This document shows positions 1 through 12,120 of a stretch of DNA of 64,000 nucleotides, one piece after another; within the stretch, counting starts at the first letter, position 1; each line of letters begins with the position of its first letter. A model generated the notes under the pieces. That model was not told where the DNA came from and searched no databases. It saw only the letters and a list, made by a program, of their open reading frames with translations. The DNA is from Apricaphanius iberus (taxonomy: Eukaryota; Chordata; Actinopteri; Cyprinodontiformes; Aphaniidae): the NCBI GenBank assembly GCA_028564705.1, contig JAPXFQ010002461.1, positions 1,364,001-1,428,000 on the forward strand. The letters are read 5' to 3'. The position numbers and the translations under genes were made by a program.

Positions 1-640
1 TTTTGTTTGTTTGATACAGGATGTTAATTTGTTTTTGTTTTTTTTACATTCCACGCAAAATAACGTTTTTTTTTGTTTATGTGGTAAAACTGTACATCAT
101 GTTTAAAATTCGATTTAATTTGCTTGAAAACTTATTTTTCATTAAGATATTTTTGTGAAATGAACTTTGCTGGATGTCCACGAATAAAGGTTCATTATTT
201 TCTAAGTATTGACTTCTTCTTTATAAATCTTAAAATCAGATACACAAACTTTAGAAGATTTTATGTTGTCGCTTACAAGTATTTAGAACATGATTCACTT
301 AGGAATTAAATCGGTCTATGATTTGTGTCTGCCGCAGCATGTTCATTCTCTTTGCTTCCAGCAGCTGCTGCATTTTGGAGGGTGTGTCTGAACTTCGTGA
401 CCTAAATAGCAGAGTAAAAAAAAAGTGTCTTCAAAGAAACTTTGGATCTAAAATATAGTATGATCTGCTGTTTGCGGCCTGCCCGAAATTAAACCTGGCT
501 TTTCTAAACTCCTGTAGAAAACAATCAGAAAGAAATTCCAGAAGCATTAATAGTGTCCTACATTATAAAATTAAATTTAGAAACATGCAACATTTTGTCT
601 TTGGTATTTTATTTGTTAATGCTAAAGCTTAAGCTCTACT
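1..640. other. no gene recognised
   Basis: AT-rich DNA with only short, low-complexity open frames. None has a recognisable domain or splice context. Confidence 0.5.
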
Positions 641-1544
641 TAAAGGGAAAGTTATTTTTTCCAACCTGGACCTTATTTTTAGCAAATATTATGTTCATCT
701 ACTCAGCCAGACATCTTTGGAGCTATTTGGAGCCATTCAGGAGGACATTATATCCACTCTCAATAAGCCTATATCCATATAATTTGAGTCAATCAGGGCA
801 GGAGTTCGCTGTCTGTAATTAGGCATTATCTTCTCCAAAACGCCTTCATTTACCAATGTTTTATTATGAATAGTTAACAATATTCCCATGTGAGTTTACA
901 TTGTATCTGAGGTGCTAAAGTATTAGCATCTGAGGTTTTTACAGGATTTATTTTAAACGATTCCAACTTATACTAACCTGGAATTTCATTGACTTCGCAC
1001 CCACCACCATGACAGCTGTATTCTGCGTAGGTTGCTGAAAGGGAGCGGAAGGAAGCTGCACTTAGTCCACTTGGTCCTTCGGTTAGTACAAACATGAACC
1101 GTGCTGATGTTTGTAGTAGAAAGTTTATTTAACCGACCGCCATAGAGTACAGAGTGAAAGTCCTGCTCAGACTACAACTGGGATGGAGCACAGCAGTTAT
1201 GTAATTGTAATTGCACGATAGTGTAGTTGTATTTTTTCCTCTAAAATCACACGGAACAAAACATATAAACACTTCCAAGACTTTCTGAACTCCAAGAGGA
1301 GTATAGCTAACGTTTAATAATGAAACATGGTTAAATTAAGGAGTTTGGGCGCAGATAATGCTTAATCACCGGTGGCGAACTCCTGCCCTGATTGACTCTT
1401 ATTATATGGATATACGCTAATCGCAACTCAATATAAACTACTGCTGAATGGCTCCAAGTAGCTCCAACCTTTCTGGGTGAGTAAATATACATACTATCTG
1501 CTAAAAATAAGGTCTAGGTTGAAAAAAAACGTAACTTTCCCTCT
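641..1544. repeat. long imperfect inverted repeat
   Basis: The left arm (about 641-880) reads as the reverse complement of the right arm (about 1303-1544), with a spacer of roughly 420 bp. Shared blocks include the AGTCAATCAGGGCAGGAGTTC block (left about 787-807) and the GACCTTATTTTTAGCA block (left about 670-685). By eye the arms match at about three positions in four over some 240 bp. There is no transposase frame and no clear target duplication. It could be two inverted copies of one dispersed repeat or a foldback-type element. Confidence 0.75.
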
Positions 1545-3045
1545 AATGTATTTCCAACTGCTTTATTGATTGCTTTCCAATCAGATGTTGCATGCCCTAG
1601 CACTTATACACACAATATTTATATCAGTGCCGTTTAAAGGTACATAATGGATGTTAAGGGATACTAAATAGCGCTACAGTTGCTATTTTTCTTTGTTGTT
1701 AAGAAACGTCTGATAAAAGGCAATTGTTTGACATCTTGTTAGCCCTTCACTCCATTTAATCAGTCACCGTGATGGTTAGATGACGCATTCTTCAATCCTT
1801 CAGCATATAAGAATTGTTGTTCTTAATTAACTTTGAGGTTAATTTGATCTTGTTCTTTAAGGTCAAGTGTTTATCAAATTCAGCTTTTTATTAATAAAAA
1901 TCAAGTACTGAATTCATAAATACGTATTTTACCGAGTTTTTTTTGGTTTATGTTTTATTCTTATTTGTTCATTTAAATTGTTTTGTTTTGTCATTTATTC
2001 TTTTAATTTTTACTTGCTTCTCTAGTTGAATTAGTGTAGTTAAAGAGTTTCAGCTTAAAGTATTTTCTTACTTCATTCTTATATTTTGGAAAGATGTTCT
2101 TTTTTGCTCTCTGCATGTTCGCTTTGCTTATTTCAGAACACCAGAGCGCAAATTCACTTCTTTATTTATTCTATAATACATCATATTTCCAGGAAGGCAT
2201 TTATAGAATGATAATTGACAGATACCAAAAGCTGTTCTGTTAACAATTCTTAATTACTGGGTGGTGTCCTGACCTGGTATTTTTTGATTAAACTTATTGT
2301 AATTATTGCCTTGAAGTTTAATAGTATCATTCATCATCAACTTGAGCCCTGTTGAATAATTTTTGGAACGCTGAGTGCTTCAGTTCCTTTAAAGATTCTA
2401 ACAATTGAGGAATGCTCCTGTGTGCCAACTTATGCGCCCTTGTCTTCAGGTCAGGTAAACAAAATTTGTCCTCAAATAAGAACAGCACTACTTCAACATA
2501 TTTTTTACTCAAGTAAACCATAAAATGTTACCTTTCCAAAAATGTATTTCTGTAAGAATAAAAAAAAAGGCTTGGAAAAAGGCTACTTCAGTACTGAGTA
2601 ACATTTGATTTAATATTTTCAAAATTATTTCATCAGACAGGAAAAATAAGTTATTGGCAAATTCTGGTATTTTAAAAGAAACATGAAAAAAGTACATTTC
2701 TGAAGAACGTTAGTCTAAAAATGAAAAAAACTATTATATTAATGCCCTGATTGCACTCTAAGCTGCTTAGAACTGACCCGACAAGATTCCCGACTCCTTT
2801 GATGAGTTTGAGTTTGCATAGACGATATCATGCATGATGAGTGTTTCAACCTTTGCACGATCTTATCACAATTTCATATCCAGTTTTTTCTGCAGTCCTT
2901 AAAGAGTAACCCTCCCCAAAATCAACTTTTTTTGTTGATAAACTGTATAATTGAGTCTATAAAAGCACTATCTACATTTCCGTTAATTATTTTATGTATT
3001 TCTGTACATTTCGGTGAAAATATTAATTTTGTACCAAAAACCATT
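1545..3045. other. no gene recognised
   Basis: AT-rich unique-looking sequence. The short open frames on both strands (for example around 2327-2697 and 2830-3072) have no family signature and are probably chance. Confidence 0.45.
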
Positions 3046-3120
3046 AGTTTAGTGCCCCAAGTGGTTAAATGATTACACTGCACTGCAATTCACTATAGTT
3101 CAAATCCTGCCTTGCCATTG
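3046..3120 (+). repeat. possible tRNA-derived SINE head
   Basis: A stretch about 73 bases long has an A-box-like start (TAGTGCCCCAAGTGGTTAA) and a B-box-like GTTCAAATCC, spaced as in a tRNA. No good cloverleaf can be drawn, so a SINE head or chance similarity is likelier than a tRNA gene. Confidence 0.25.
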
Positions 3121-3613
3121 GCTAATCTTGGTTTATTGACATAGGCTTGGAATAGTGACGACAGCAGTCCCGTTGTGGTGGGGTATATAAGAGATGCGGT
3201 TTTGGCCACACCTCCGTAGCAATGTGCCATGAACTGCTTGCAGCACAATCGGCTCATAACCTGGGTGCTCCGTTATGCAGGTTGTTACCCCTACTTGCCG
3301 ACATTTGCTCATTTCCTATGCCAAAGGGAGTAACTGATTCATCCATCCGTCTTCTTCCGCTTATCCAGGGTCGGGTCGCGGGGGCAGTAGCTAAAGCAGG
3401 GAGACCCAGACCTCCCTCTCCCTGGCCACTTGGGCCAGCTCCTCGGAAGGAATCCCGAGGCACTCCCAGGCAAGCCGGGAGACATAGTCCCTCCAGCGAG
3501 TCCTGGGTCTTCCTCTGGGCCTCCTCCCGGTGGGACGTGCCTGGAACACCTCACCAGGGAGGTGTCCAGGAGGCATCCTGACCAGATGCCCGAACCACCT
3601 CAACTGGCTCCTC

Positions 3614-4675
3614 TCAATGTGGAAGAGGCAGCGGCTCTACTCTGAGCCCCCTCCGGATGACCAAGCCTCTCACCCTATCTCTAAGGGAGAACCCAGCCAC
3701 CCTACGGAGGATACTCGTTTCAGCCGTTTGTATCTGTGATCTCGTTCTTTCGGTCACCACCAAAAGTTCATGACCATTGATGAGGGTAGCAACGTAGATC
3801 GATCGGTAAATCGAGAGCTTTGCCTTTCGGCTCAGCTCTCTCTTCACCATGACAGACCGGTACAACGCCCGCATAACTGCAGACACTTTTGCAATCCGTC
3901 TACCGATCTCCTGCACCATTTTTCCCTTATTCGTGAACAAAACCCTCAGATGCGTAAACTCCTCCACTGAATGCTGTCCATAACATTCATGCTGTTATGG
4001 ACAGCATCAGGGACAAACGACAACCTTGGTGGGGTCCAACTCTCACTGGAAACAAATCCAACTTACTGCCGGAAATGCGAACCAAACTCTGACACTGGTC
4101 ACACAGGGACCTAACAGCGCTTATCAAAGGGCCCGGTACCCCATACTCCCGGAGTACCCCCCACAGGATTCCCCAAGGGACACGGTCGAACACCTTCTCC
4201 AAGTCCACAAAACACATGTAGACCAGTTGTGCAAACTCCCACGCATCCTCAAGGACCCTGTTGAGTGTGTAGAGCTGCTCCAGTGTTCCACGGCCAGGAC
4301 GAAAACCGCATTGTTCCTCCTGAATCCGAGGTTCAACTGTCTGTTGGACCCTCCTCTCCAGAACCCCTGAGGAGACCTTACCAGGGAGACTCAGAAGTGT
4401 GATCCCCCTGTAGTTGGAACACACCCTGTGGTCCCCCTTTTTAGAGAGGGGGACCACCACCCTGGTCTGCCAATGCAAAGGAACTGCCCCCGATGTCCAC
4501 AAAATATTGCAGAGTTAACCAACACAGTCCTAAAAACATCCAGAGCCTTGAGGAAGTATGGGTGAATCACATCCACCCTCGGAGCCCTGCCACCAAGGAG
4601 CTTTTTAACCACCTTGGTGACCTCAGCACCAGAGATTGGAGAACCCGTCCCAAAGTCCCCAGACCCCGCTTCCAA
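3614..4675 (-). pseudogene. LINE reverse transcriptase, broken
   Basis: Frames on the - strand read VCSNYRGITLLSLPGK and QEEQCGFRPGRGTLEQLY, then FVDLEKVFDRVPWG: the fingers and palm of a non-LTR reverse transcriptase. The frame stops at 3987, and the next frame (3967-3614) resumes well downstream, at the VEEFTHLRVLFTNKG region. The segment that should hold the FADD catalytic motif is therefore missing. A frameshift near 4500 separates the N-terminal part (4675-4391). Confidence 0.85.
3971..4007. repeat. perfect 15-bp hairpin at LINE deletion junction
   Basis: ATGCTGTCCATAACA (3971-3985) and its exact reverse complement (3993-4007) are separated by 7 bases. It sits where the reverse transcriptase catalytic segment of the LINE is missing, so it may mark a rearrangement by template switching. 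Confidence 0.7.
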
Positions 4676-5480
4676 AAAGGAAGGTGTGTCAGTGGGATTG
4701 AGGAGGTCTTCCTTATTCCACCCACCGACCCAAGATGTCCTGTGTTGAGGTCAGCAGTAAACAGTGTTGGTGGCATACCGCTTCCCCCCCCCCCGAGACA
4801 CCTGATGGTGGACCAGAATCATTTCGAAGCCATACAGAAGTCATTCTCCATGGTCTCTCCAAACTCCTCCCACGTCCAAGTTTTTACCTCAGCGACCATC
4901 CGATCCACACTCCGCTTGGCCTACCGGTAGCTATCAGCTGCTTCCGGAGTCCCACAGGCCGGAAAGGCCCGACAGGACGCCATCTTCAGCTTGACAGCAT
5001 TCCTCATCGCCGGTGTCCACCAGCGGGTTCGACAGTTGCCGCCGCGACAGGCAATGACCACCTTGCGGCCACAACTACGGTCAGCCGCCTTGACAATGGA
5101 GGAACGGAACATGGCCCACTCAGACACGTGTTAGAAGTTCTGCCGGAGGAGGGACTTGAAACTCCGTCTGACAGGGGACTCTGCCAGACGTTCCCAGCAG
5201 ACCCTCACAACTCGTTTGGGCCTGCCAGGTCTCTCCGGCGTCCTACCCCACCACCGGAGCCAACTCACTACCACGTAGTGGTCGGTGGATATCTCCGCCC
5301 CTCTCTTCGCCCGAGTGTCCAAAACACAGGCCACAGGTCAGATGAAATGACAACCAAGTCGATCATCGAGCTGCGTCCTAGGGTGTCCTGGTGCCAAGTG
5401 CAAACATGAACACCCTTATGCTTGAACTAGGTGTTTGTTATGGACAATCCATGACGAGCACAGAAGTCCGGCAACCCCAT

Positions 5481-6089
5481 AAGAGGTGACCCAGTCAATC
5501 CAAGGAGGACATCGGCCTGAAACACCAGCCGCCTGACACACCCGCCCACCCAGGACCAGCCAGGCATGCACCATGGCTGAGCTGGGCTGCATCCGGGCCC
5601 CCAGCCCCAGACATCGAGAGCCACCAATGACCAGTGGGCATGGGCATCCGTCACTGACAGGGAGTGACGGCAGGGAAAAAGTTCCCATTGTCCTGCACCA
5701 GGCCAGAGGGGAGCCAAAGACCCAGCCTGACAAGTAGACATAGACATACAGAGACAATCATATGTCCCCTCCCTCTTATGCACACACTTTCTCACCACCA
5801 AGGGCCCCCGCGCTGAGGTAGGAACCCAACGCACCACCGACTCAAATACCCTGGCCACACCGCACCATGCTCGTGAGCAGATCGAGACCCCAGGCGGCCG
5901 ACCCACCAGGCCAACATCCACCACCCTTGCTATTGCTGTCTGATGGCCAAGAAGCAACCGGCCAGGAAGCAACTGGCCACCGGAGGCTTAGCATTGCGGT
6001 CATAATAGAGTTTTTGTGTGGTTTGCTGCTTCCTTCTGGTTGCTTGTACTGCTTTTCAGGTTGTAATATGTGGTTTTAAGTGTTTGTTT
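5481..6089. other. GC-rich stretch, possibly LINE upstream part
   Basis: A GC-rich block with a - strand open frame (5972-5427). Its last residues (GLPDFCARHGLSITNT) fit the LINE endonuclease that follows. The rest of the frame has no recognisable domain and may be non-coding LINE sequence. The junction with the gypsy element at about 6.09 kb is not sharply defined. Confidence 0.35.
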
Positions 6090-6099
6090 GTTACAGGCA

Positions 6100-6720
6100 G
6101 TACGGAGCACAAGCGATGGCTCATCATAAGCTGTGCTGTTGACTTAATCACATCAACAGGTGTATTTATATGCTCCAGGTTGGACAGGTATGGGTCAACT
6201 CTCTGAGCATGGGCTTTGTCCAAAACACATTTGGCAGTTCTGACAGTTATCTCTGCTAACCCGTTGCTCTGCGTATAATGGGGGCTTGATGTGACATGTT
6301 CAAAATCCCATAAAGCTGCAAAAGTTTTGAATTCCTGTGAGCTGTATTGTGGGTCATTATCAGAGAGGAACTTTTCAGGTACACTATGCCTGGCAAATAT
6401 GGCTTTTACTTTTCTGATGACTGAGCCGGAAGTGGTGGAGTGAAGCCTTTCTATTTCAAAGTATCGGCTGTAGTAATTGATAACTAGAAGATATTCTTCT
6501 CCTTTTTATGTGAAAAGGTCGGAGGCCACAACCTGCGTGGGCCTTTCTGGAATTGGGTGTGTTATGAGAGGTTCTTTTCAGTTTGATGGGCATCTTTACT
6601 GACATATAGCGCAACTTTTGTCTGTGGCCGTTATGTCCTTTCCCATACCTGGCCAGAAGATGGCGTCTCTGGCTCTCTGCTTACTCCTCTTAATGCCCAT
6701 ATGTCCTGTATTATTTTTTT
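6100..6720 (-). pseudogene. gypsy integrase remnant
   Basis: The - strand shows a zinc-binding region (RDAIFWPGMGKDI followed by CAICQ), then the core with SDNDPQYSSQEFKTFA and SPHYTQSNGLAE, which carry the second Asp and the catalytic Glu of the DDE triad. At least two stops interrupt it (around 6.5-6.6 kb). Confidence 0.8.
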
Positions 6721-6831
6721 TTAGCATACTTTGTCTCATGGTCCTTTGAACATTTAAAAACATTCGTACTGTGAAATTTCATCCCTGAAATTCCAGTAGA
6801 GTTGCAAGATTTCAATATTGTATCGTTGTAA

Positions 6832-7683
6832 CTATAGGAGCATGTGCTGGAGGCAAGCAGGTGCACAGGAGATGGGCTTTTTCTGTCTGGATTCAATAGG
6901 TTTATGGTCATATTTAACAACAACTTTTCTGCCATAAATGTAAGTGTGGAAGTGTTTACATCCCAAAAGGACTGCAAAGAGCTTCTCGATTTGTGAGTAA
7001 TTCACCTCTGTCGGGGTGAGCGACTTTGAGGCATACGTGACGGGGCGGCCATCCTGCATGAGGACTGCACCTAAGCCATGTTTGGATGCATCCACCTGCG
7101 ATCGAAGCTCTTTAGTAGTGTCATGAGATACTTCATTTGTTGGAATGCTCTCTCACTGTTTTGGTCCCAAACAAACTCATTTTCATGCTTTAGGAGCTGG
7201 CACAGCGATGTGTTGACTTCCGCTAAGCCTGGGGCGAACCTTGACAGATAGTTGATCATTCCTAAAATAGTTTCAAGCTCATTCTTCTTCTCACCCGGTC
7301 CTTGTCTTTTATAGCCTGTATTTTTTGGGCTTCGGGCCGTATGCCTTCTCCTGTCACTTTGTGTCCGAAGTAACTCACTTCGGACACAAAGCATATGATG
7401 CTGTTTTCTGGGTTCAGGCATACTCCTCACTCCCTAGTACGTTCCAAACATAGCCCAAAGGTTGCCGTCATGTTCCTCTCTGGTCTAGCCAAAAACCAGT
7501 ATGTCATCCACGATAGCCACAACACCTTTTAGTTCACTGTAGGTTTAATCTATTTTCCTCTGAAAAATGTCCTGGGCAGATATTATTCCAAAGGGCAAGC
7601 TAAGGAAACACTATCTGCCGTAGGTGGAGTTGAAAGTGGTCAGTATAGATGACTCGTGCGTGAGCTTGATTTCCCAATATGCA
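6832..7683 (-). pseudogene. gypsy reverse transcriptase and RNase H remnant
   Basis: After the nested LINE the frame resumes with YWEIKL. It then has VAIVDDILVFG, the polymerase active-site region (about 7.5 kb), followed by the connection (TILGMINYLSRFAPGL) and RNase H (MDASKHGLGAVLMQDGRPV, 7095-6832). Frameshifts occur near 7.07 and 7.38 kb, and there are stops near 7.55-7.6 kb. Confidence 0.85.
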
Positions 7684-9290
7684 ATTTAATTAAATTTAAT
7701 TCACTTTTATTTATATAGCGCCAATTCACAAGAAATGTCATCTCAAGGCACTTTACAACAAAAGTCATTTCAATACAATAGATCAAACATTCTAATCAGT
7801 TAAAAGTTTTCTATGTAAGGAATCCTAGCAGCTTGCAATGAGTCATTGACGTGAGGTTGTGCCTGGATCATTCAGACTCCAACCACAGCTATTTCTCAGC
7901 AATCCTTCACACTGAGCAAGCATGTGGCAACAGTGGAGAGGAAAAAGTCCCCTTTAACAGGAAGAAACCTCCAGCAGAACCTGACTCAGTACAAGCGGTC
8001 ATCTGCCACAACCGTCTGGGGGTCTGATGACACAGAGAAGAGACAGCATGGAGGATGCTCAGTGACATTGAGCATCGTCTGGACCGATGTTCCCCATCCA
8101 GCAGGGGGCATTATAGTTGAGCAGGGTACCAGACCGTGTTGAGCTTCTATCGGGAGAAAAATACTGAGAGAAAACTGGGTTAACAATCATAATAACAACA
8201 GAAAAAATATATCTGGAGAGTAGAGGAGAGAAAAGTAGAAGAGAGAATAGAAGTGGTCAGTCTTTCCTCCAACAATCTATACCTATAGCAGCACATAAAA
8301 AAATAGCTCAGGATAACCTAGTTTTATCAAAAAGGAAGGTTTTAAGCCTAGTGTTGAAAACAGAGTAGCTACCTCAAGAACTTGTTCAACAAAGTACGCA
8401 ATTCAGCATTAAACCAGGGAGCCAACCTCCTATGGCTGATTACCTTCTTTTTTAAGGAGGCTACACTGTCTAGTGCCAAACGCAGTGAGGAAGTAATACT
8501 TTGAACCAGACCATTAATTTCTGAAGGGGTAGTGTTGGAATTACTGCCATCCACTGTTGTATTCTGAGATGGATAGGGAAGCAAGACAGATTCTTTAAAA
8601 CTTGTTACAGCACTGTCTGATAAAGTTCTACTGTAATTAAATTTTCTTTCAGATTTTGGAACGTTGGATAAAGTAAATTCAAAGGTTATCAAAAAAATGG
8701 TCAGATAAGACTGGGTTATGCGCGAGGACTATTAGTTCATCACACTCAATACCGTATTTCAGTACAATGTCTAAAGTGTGTTGAGCAGAGTGCGTAGGTC
8801 CCTTCACTTTCTGAGTAAAGCCAATTGAGTCTAAGATGGTATTAAATGCTGCAGTTAGGATATCACTTTCAATGTCTATGTGTATATTGAAATCCCCTTT
8901 TATGATTACCTGATCAGTGTTTAAAACTAAATCAGATAAAAAAATATGAGTTCTGATCCAGGACTTGAGAGTAAGGGCCTGGTGGACGATACAAAACCAC
9001 AAACTAAATTGGTTCTAATGTTTTGCAGCTTGGATGAGGAAAACTAAGGATTAGATGTTCAAAAGAGCTGTAGTTAATAATTGGTCGATGGTGAATTTGC
9101 ATATCTGAATGAAAGATGGTTGCAACTCCTCCTCCTCGCCCAGTACTTCTAGGAATGTGAAAATTTTGATAATTGGAAGGAGTTGACCCATTTATAATTA
9201 CAAAATCCTCCTGCTGGATCAATTTTATTATCACATATCACGTCATTTACTAAAAAAGTCTTTGAGGAGAGGGATCGTTTGTTTAGAACG
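7684..9290 (-). mobile_element. internally deleted LINE nested in gypsy
   Basis: A - strand LINE fragment with an APE-type endonuclease region (about 9280-8369) joined directly to a 3' tail (about 8360-7684). The tail ends in the GCGCTATATAAATAAA-type block and an AATTTAATT-rich end, common in teleost LINEs. The reverse transcriptase is absent. It interrupts the gypsy reading frame between FSVMD and YWEIKL. Confidence 0.7.
8369..9234 (-). pseudogene. LINE endonuclease, fragmented
   Basis: Three abutting - strand frames (9234-9004, 9002-8679, 8692-8369) contain GRGGGVATIFHSDMQI, IIKGDFNIHID and GPTHSAQHTLDIVL. These match the order of an APE endonuclease, with the conserved GDFN and the TLD block. 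Frameshifts join the pieces, and the protein ends before any polymerase domain. Confidence 0.75.
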
Positions 9291-9656
9291 TTCATCCATT
9301 ACACTGAAATATTGCACTCCAGCCAGCTTTGGTGTAATATTGTCCAGAGTGGGAAGTGGGTAGTGTTACCTTTTAATTGCTTTGTTGCGGTCACTGGAGT
9401 CCAGACAAACCCTAAGCTTTCCAGTACATGACTTCTCTGTGACTACAAGTCTATTTACCCATTCTGTGGAGTCATTTACTTTGGTGATACTTCCATCTCT
9501 TTCCATTGCGTCAAGTTCCTGCTTTAAGTGATCTCGGGGCATAAAAGATATTCTTCTTGGGGGGTACACAGCTGATATGGAAGATGGGTCTGTGTGTATG
9601 CTACATTCCCCTGGGAACTTACCTATGCCTTTACAAACATCTGTGAACTCCTCCAT
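9291..9656 (-). pseudogene. gypsy reverse transcriptase, N-terminal part
   Basis: The - strand frame has PRDHLKQELDAMERDGSITK followed by WVNRLVV and GKLRVCLDSSDRNKAIKR, the start of a Ty3/gypsy polymerase. A stop follows KAIKR. The next residues (HYPLPTLDNI) are still recognisable up to the nested LINE. Confidence 0.85.
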
Positions 9657-9849
9657 GATGCTTGTGGACTCTACTAAAATGACTAGCTTGACTAGGTTAA
9701 GGTCAAGGCATGCTCTTAGCCCTAAGATAGGATGGGTCTGCTGTTTTTACAATGTCAAATACAAGTGTGCTTTTAATGCCTTTACGTCTGCATTTTAGTT
9801 GGCATGCACATTTAATGTCTAATTTCTCACCTCTATATCCTGATAGTTG

Positions 9850-10164
9850 TCATGTGGCTGGGGTCAACTTGAAATGTGGGAACAGTTTTTTTAAGGGATG
9901 AGCTGAAATAACGTTGGCAGTAGCTCCTGTATCCAGTTTTAATCTGATGCTGTGTGCTACTTCCAAAAATGCGTAAGCTTGTTCATTAACTTCTCCTTCG
10001 TTAATTGTTGTGATGGAGTCAATGAATAGCTCTTCAGTCCCACTGGAGCTATGTGGCTCCACTGTGTATACAGGGTTGGGCTTGTGCAATGCACATATGC
10101 TGGCTTTGGCAAAGTGATTCATTTTCTGACACTTTTTACACTTACGTCCTTTAGCAGGGCACAT
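9850..10164 (-). pseudogene. gypsy zinc knuckle and aspartic protease
   Basis: The - strand frame has a partial zinc knuckle (CKKCQKMNHFAKAS) followed about 50 residues later by LKLDTGATANVIS, the DTG active-site loop of a retropepsin. It belongs to the gypsy polyprotein and continues toward the polymerase frame. Confidence 0.85.
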
Positions 10165-10254
10165 GTCCTTATTGCCATGTTGCTGTGCACACCATCTGCA
10201 TGTCTGTCTTTGAATGCTGCTGTCGCCAACTCGTGTACTTTTGTGCTGTGCCTG

Positions 10255-10572
10255 TCACCATTTGGAGAAAACTGCGTGTGCTGCCATTGGTGCTTGTGTG
10301 CTTGCACGTGGACTGATCATGGTCTTTGGTTGGTCCTGGGCAACTTCATATGAGCGTGCAATATCAATAGGTTTGCGGAGCATTAAGTCGGAGCCTTGGC
10401 CTGACAGCTTCTCTCTCACTTGGGGCGGGTTCGTAGCAAAAACAATCCTATCCCGCACCATCTCGTCACTGTTAGCATACCCACATTGTTTAACGAGTAG
10501 CCTGTCATTGAACTTATATCTGGCAAAAATGGTGTTCATTTTTGGCAAAGAGACTCGCTTCGAATCTGTCAT
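10255..10572 (-). pseudogene. gypsy gag-like fragment
   Basis: The - strand frame has FNDRLLVKQCGYANSDEMVR, DRIVFATNPPQVREKL and a basic tail, typical of gag upstream of the zinc knuckle in gypsy elements. It is adjacent to the protease frame in the correct order. The N-terminal part of gag is missing or too decayed to see. Confidence 0.65.
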
Positions 10573-10640
10573 ATCTCTTTAGCTTCTTAGCTTTGTCAGC
10601 TGTTGAAGTCCATGTATTGTAGATTTCCCACCCCCTTTCT

Positions 10641-11677
10641 CCTACCGACAAAAGAAGATAACTGCACTGCTTCACCTAATCCTTCCTTGTTCAAGGAAAC
10701 TCTGACAACATGTAATTTTTGGCCATGTGTTAAATAAAGCTCAAGTATGAGCGTTCAAGTGTTGCTTTATTGCCACTCCACACGCTGTTCTAATAAAGCC
10801 TAGCTGTAACTCACGTAACATCACATCAAATTTTTTTCACTGCGGGAACTGGTGAGGGACAAAGGCACAATACATAACACTCAGTACAACAGAGGAAACA
10901 TTGAAAAAAGGTTTGTGGAGGTGTGCTGTTTCTTTAGAAGTTCCTGGCCCTCCTCCAAACGACACCACACACCTCTTTTTTAATGACATTCATCTGTTAC
11001 TCATGATGATAATATTGAGCTTTCATTTTGTTTAATCTTCTCTTCCAATTAAAAAGTGACAACTGGAGAATGAATGGCCATTAAAGTTATCTTAGCACGT
11101 TCATGCAACTTGTGCTTTTTTCCCACCATGTAAAAGACACAGCACAAAGCAATATTGTGATTTAACCAAGCAATAAGAAAAAACAAGATATTCCCTAAAC
11201 ATGTATAATCTCTGTGCAACATATGGACTATGGTAACCTGTCTGTGAAACATTTTAACAGCTGGTGACATCAGGTCAAAAAGTCATAATGATTACATAAA
11301 GTGACTTAGTAAGTTCCTTTGTTTCATCAGAAATGACAACAACAAAATCCATTAGTGACAAAAGAATCCCTAGAATACTGTAATAAATGTTGCATAACTC
11401 TGCAAAACCTTAAACTTATACTTTGCTTGGGCACCCTTTGATTTGGTTTCAGCATCCAGTCTTTCTGCATCAAACATGGCATCAACTGAGGTGAATCAGA
11501 TCAACCTAGAACAAAGAATATTATTCAAATTTTCATGTTGAAATGAAAAATGAAATCAAATACATTCTTTGTGGTGAGGTAACAAAAGATCAACACTTCA
11601 TCATACAAAGGTATCAGTCAGATGAAAGCAGAAACAGTTGAAGAAAAAAAAAGCAAGAGCTATCAAAGTTTCACGTC
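10641..11677. other. no gene recognised
   Basis: The left part may include the remains of the gypsy 5' end, but no LTR can be defined. The rest is AT-rich, and the only frame (11270-11049, -) has no signature. Confidence 0.4.
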
Positions 11678-11876
11678 AGGGGTGTGCAAAGCAGCCACTA
11701 TTTGTATCTGTATTTTTATTTGTTGAGGGGGGACAGATATTTGTATTTCTATTCAAATAAAATTCAAAATACGCTTAAAAATATATTTTCTTTCCGGTAC
11801 ACTTCTAATTTATGCTATAGTGTAAGTATTCTTTAATTATTTATTCATTATAATCATTATGGATGTGCAGCTCATT
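11678..11876 (+). repeat. hAT-like repeat fragment
   Basis: It begins with CAGGGGTGTGCAA, like a hAT terminal repeat, and continues with a TATTTGTATCTGTATTT-type tract. The part from about 11,755 is similar to the reverse complement of about 31,390-31,500, so it is a dispersed repeat. No transposase is seen. Confidence 0.4.
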
Positions 11877-12120
11877 AATGCAACCATAAGGGGTCACAAC
11901 CCATTGATGTCTGGAAAAATGCAAAGGGTTGTGTCAGGAAAAGCATTGGACGTAAAACCTAAGCCAAATCAATTATCCACAAACAAGAACTCCATACCGG
12001 ATCAGCCAAGGCCCGGGTTAACAACGACTGACACCGGTGGTGTTGACCCACAAGGTGCCGGTGGAAATTGGACTAGTGTTGGTCAAAGGAGGAGAGGAAA
12101 TTCAAGAGCGTGGAATTAAG

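Larger units (their letters stand above)
3330..5480 (-). mobile_element. decayed LINE (RTE/Rex3-type or related)
   Basis: The - strand carries, in order from high to low coordinate, the end of an endonuclease domain (about 5470-5130, with the CTWHQDTLGRSSMIDLVV-like block), a linker (about 5127-4680), reverse transcriptase (about 4675-3987) and the C-terminal region (about 3967-3345, with WFGHLVRMPPGHLPGEVF). The frame changes several times, so it is dead. The 3' end runs into a short GGATGGATGA tail, as in RTE/Rex3 elements. The same tail family recurs at 37.7 kb and 63.2 kb. The exact clade is inferred. Confidence 0.85.
6090..10640 (-). mobile_element. decayed Ty3/gypsy retrotransposon with nested LINE
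   Basis: On the - strand the order is gag-like frame, zinc knuckle, aspartic protease, reverse transcriptase, RNase H, integrase, which is the Ty3/gypsy order. The element is broken by frameshifts and stops and is interrupted inside the reverse transcriptase by a LINE fragment (7684-9290). No flanking LTR pair could be identified. It is an old, inactive copy. Confidence 0.85.

Noticed and set aside
3046..3120. tRNA gene
   Set aside because: A- and B-box-like words are present, but no acceptor stem pairs and the anticodon arm cannot be drawn. Kept only as a possible SINE head.
5427..5972. 181-codon - strand open frame
   Set aside because: Only its last residues fit a LINE endonuclease. The rest is a GC-rich frame without domain or conserved pattern.
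7357..7391. Perfect 15-bp hairpin CTTTGTGTCCGAAGT with 5-base loop
   Set aside because: It falls inside gypsy polymerase coding where the usual residues themselves give a near-palindrome. No terminator or regulatory role is likely.
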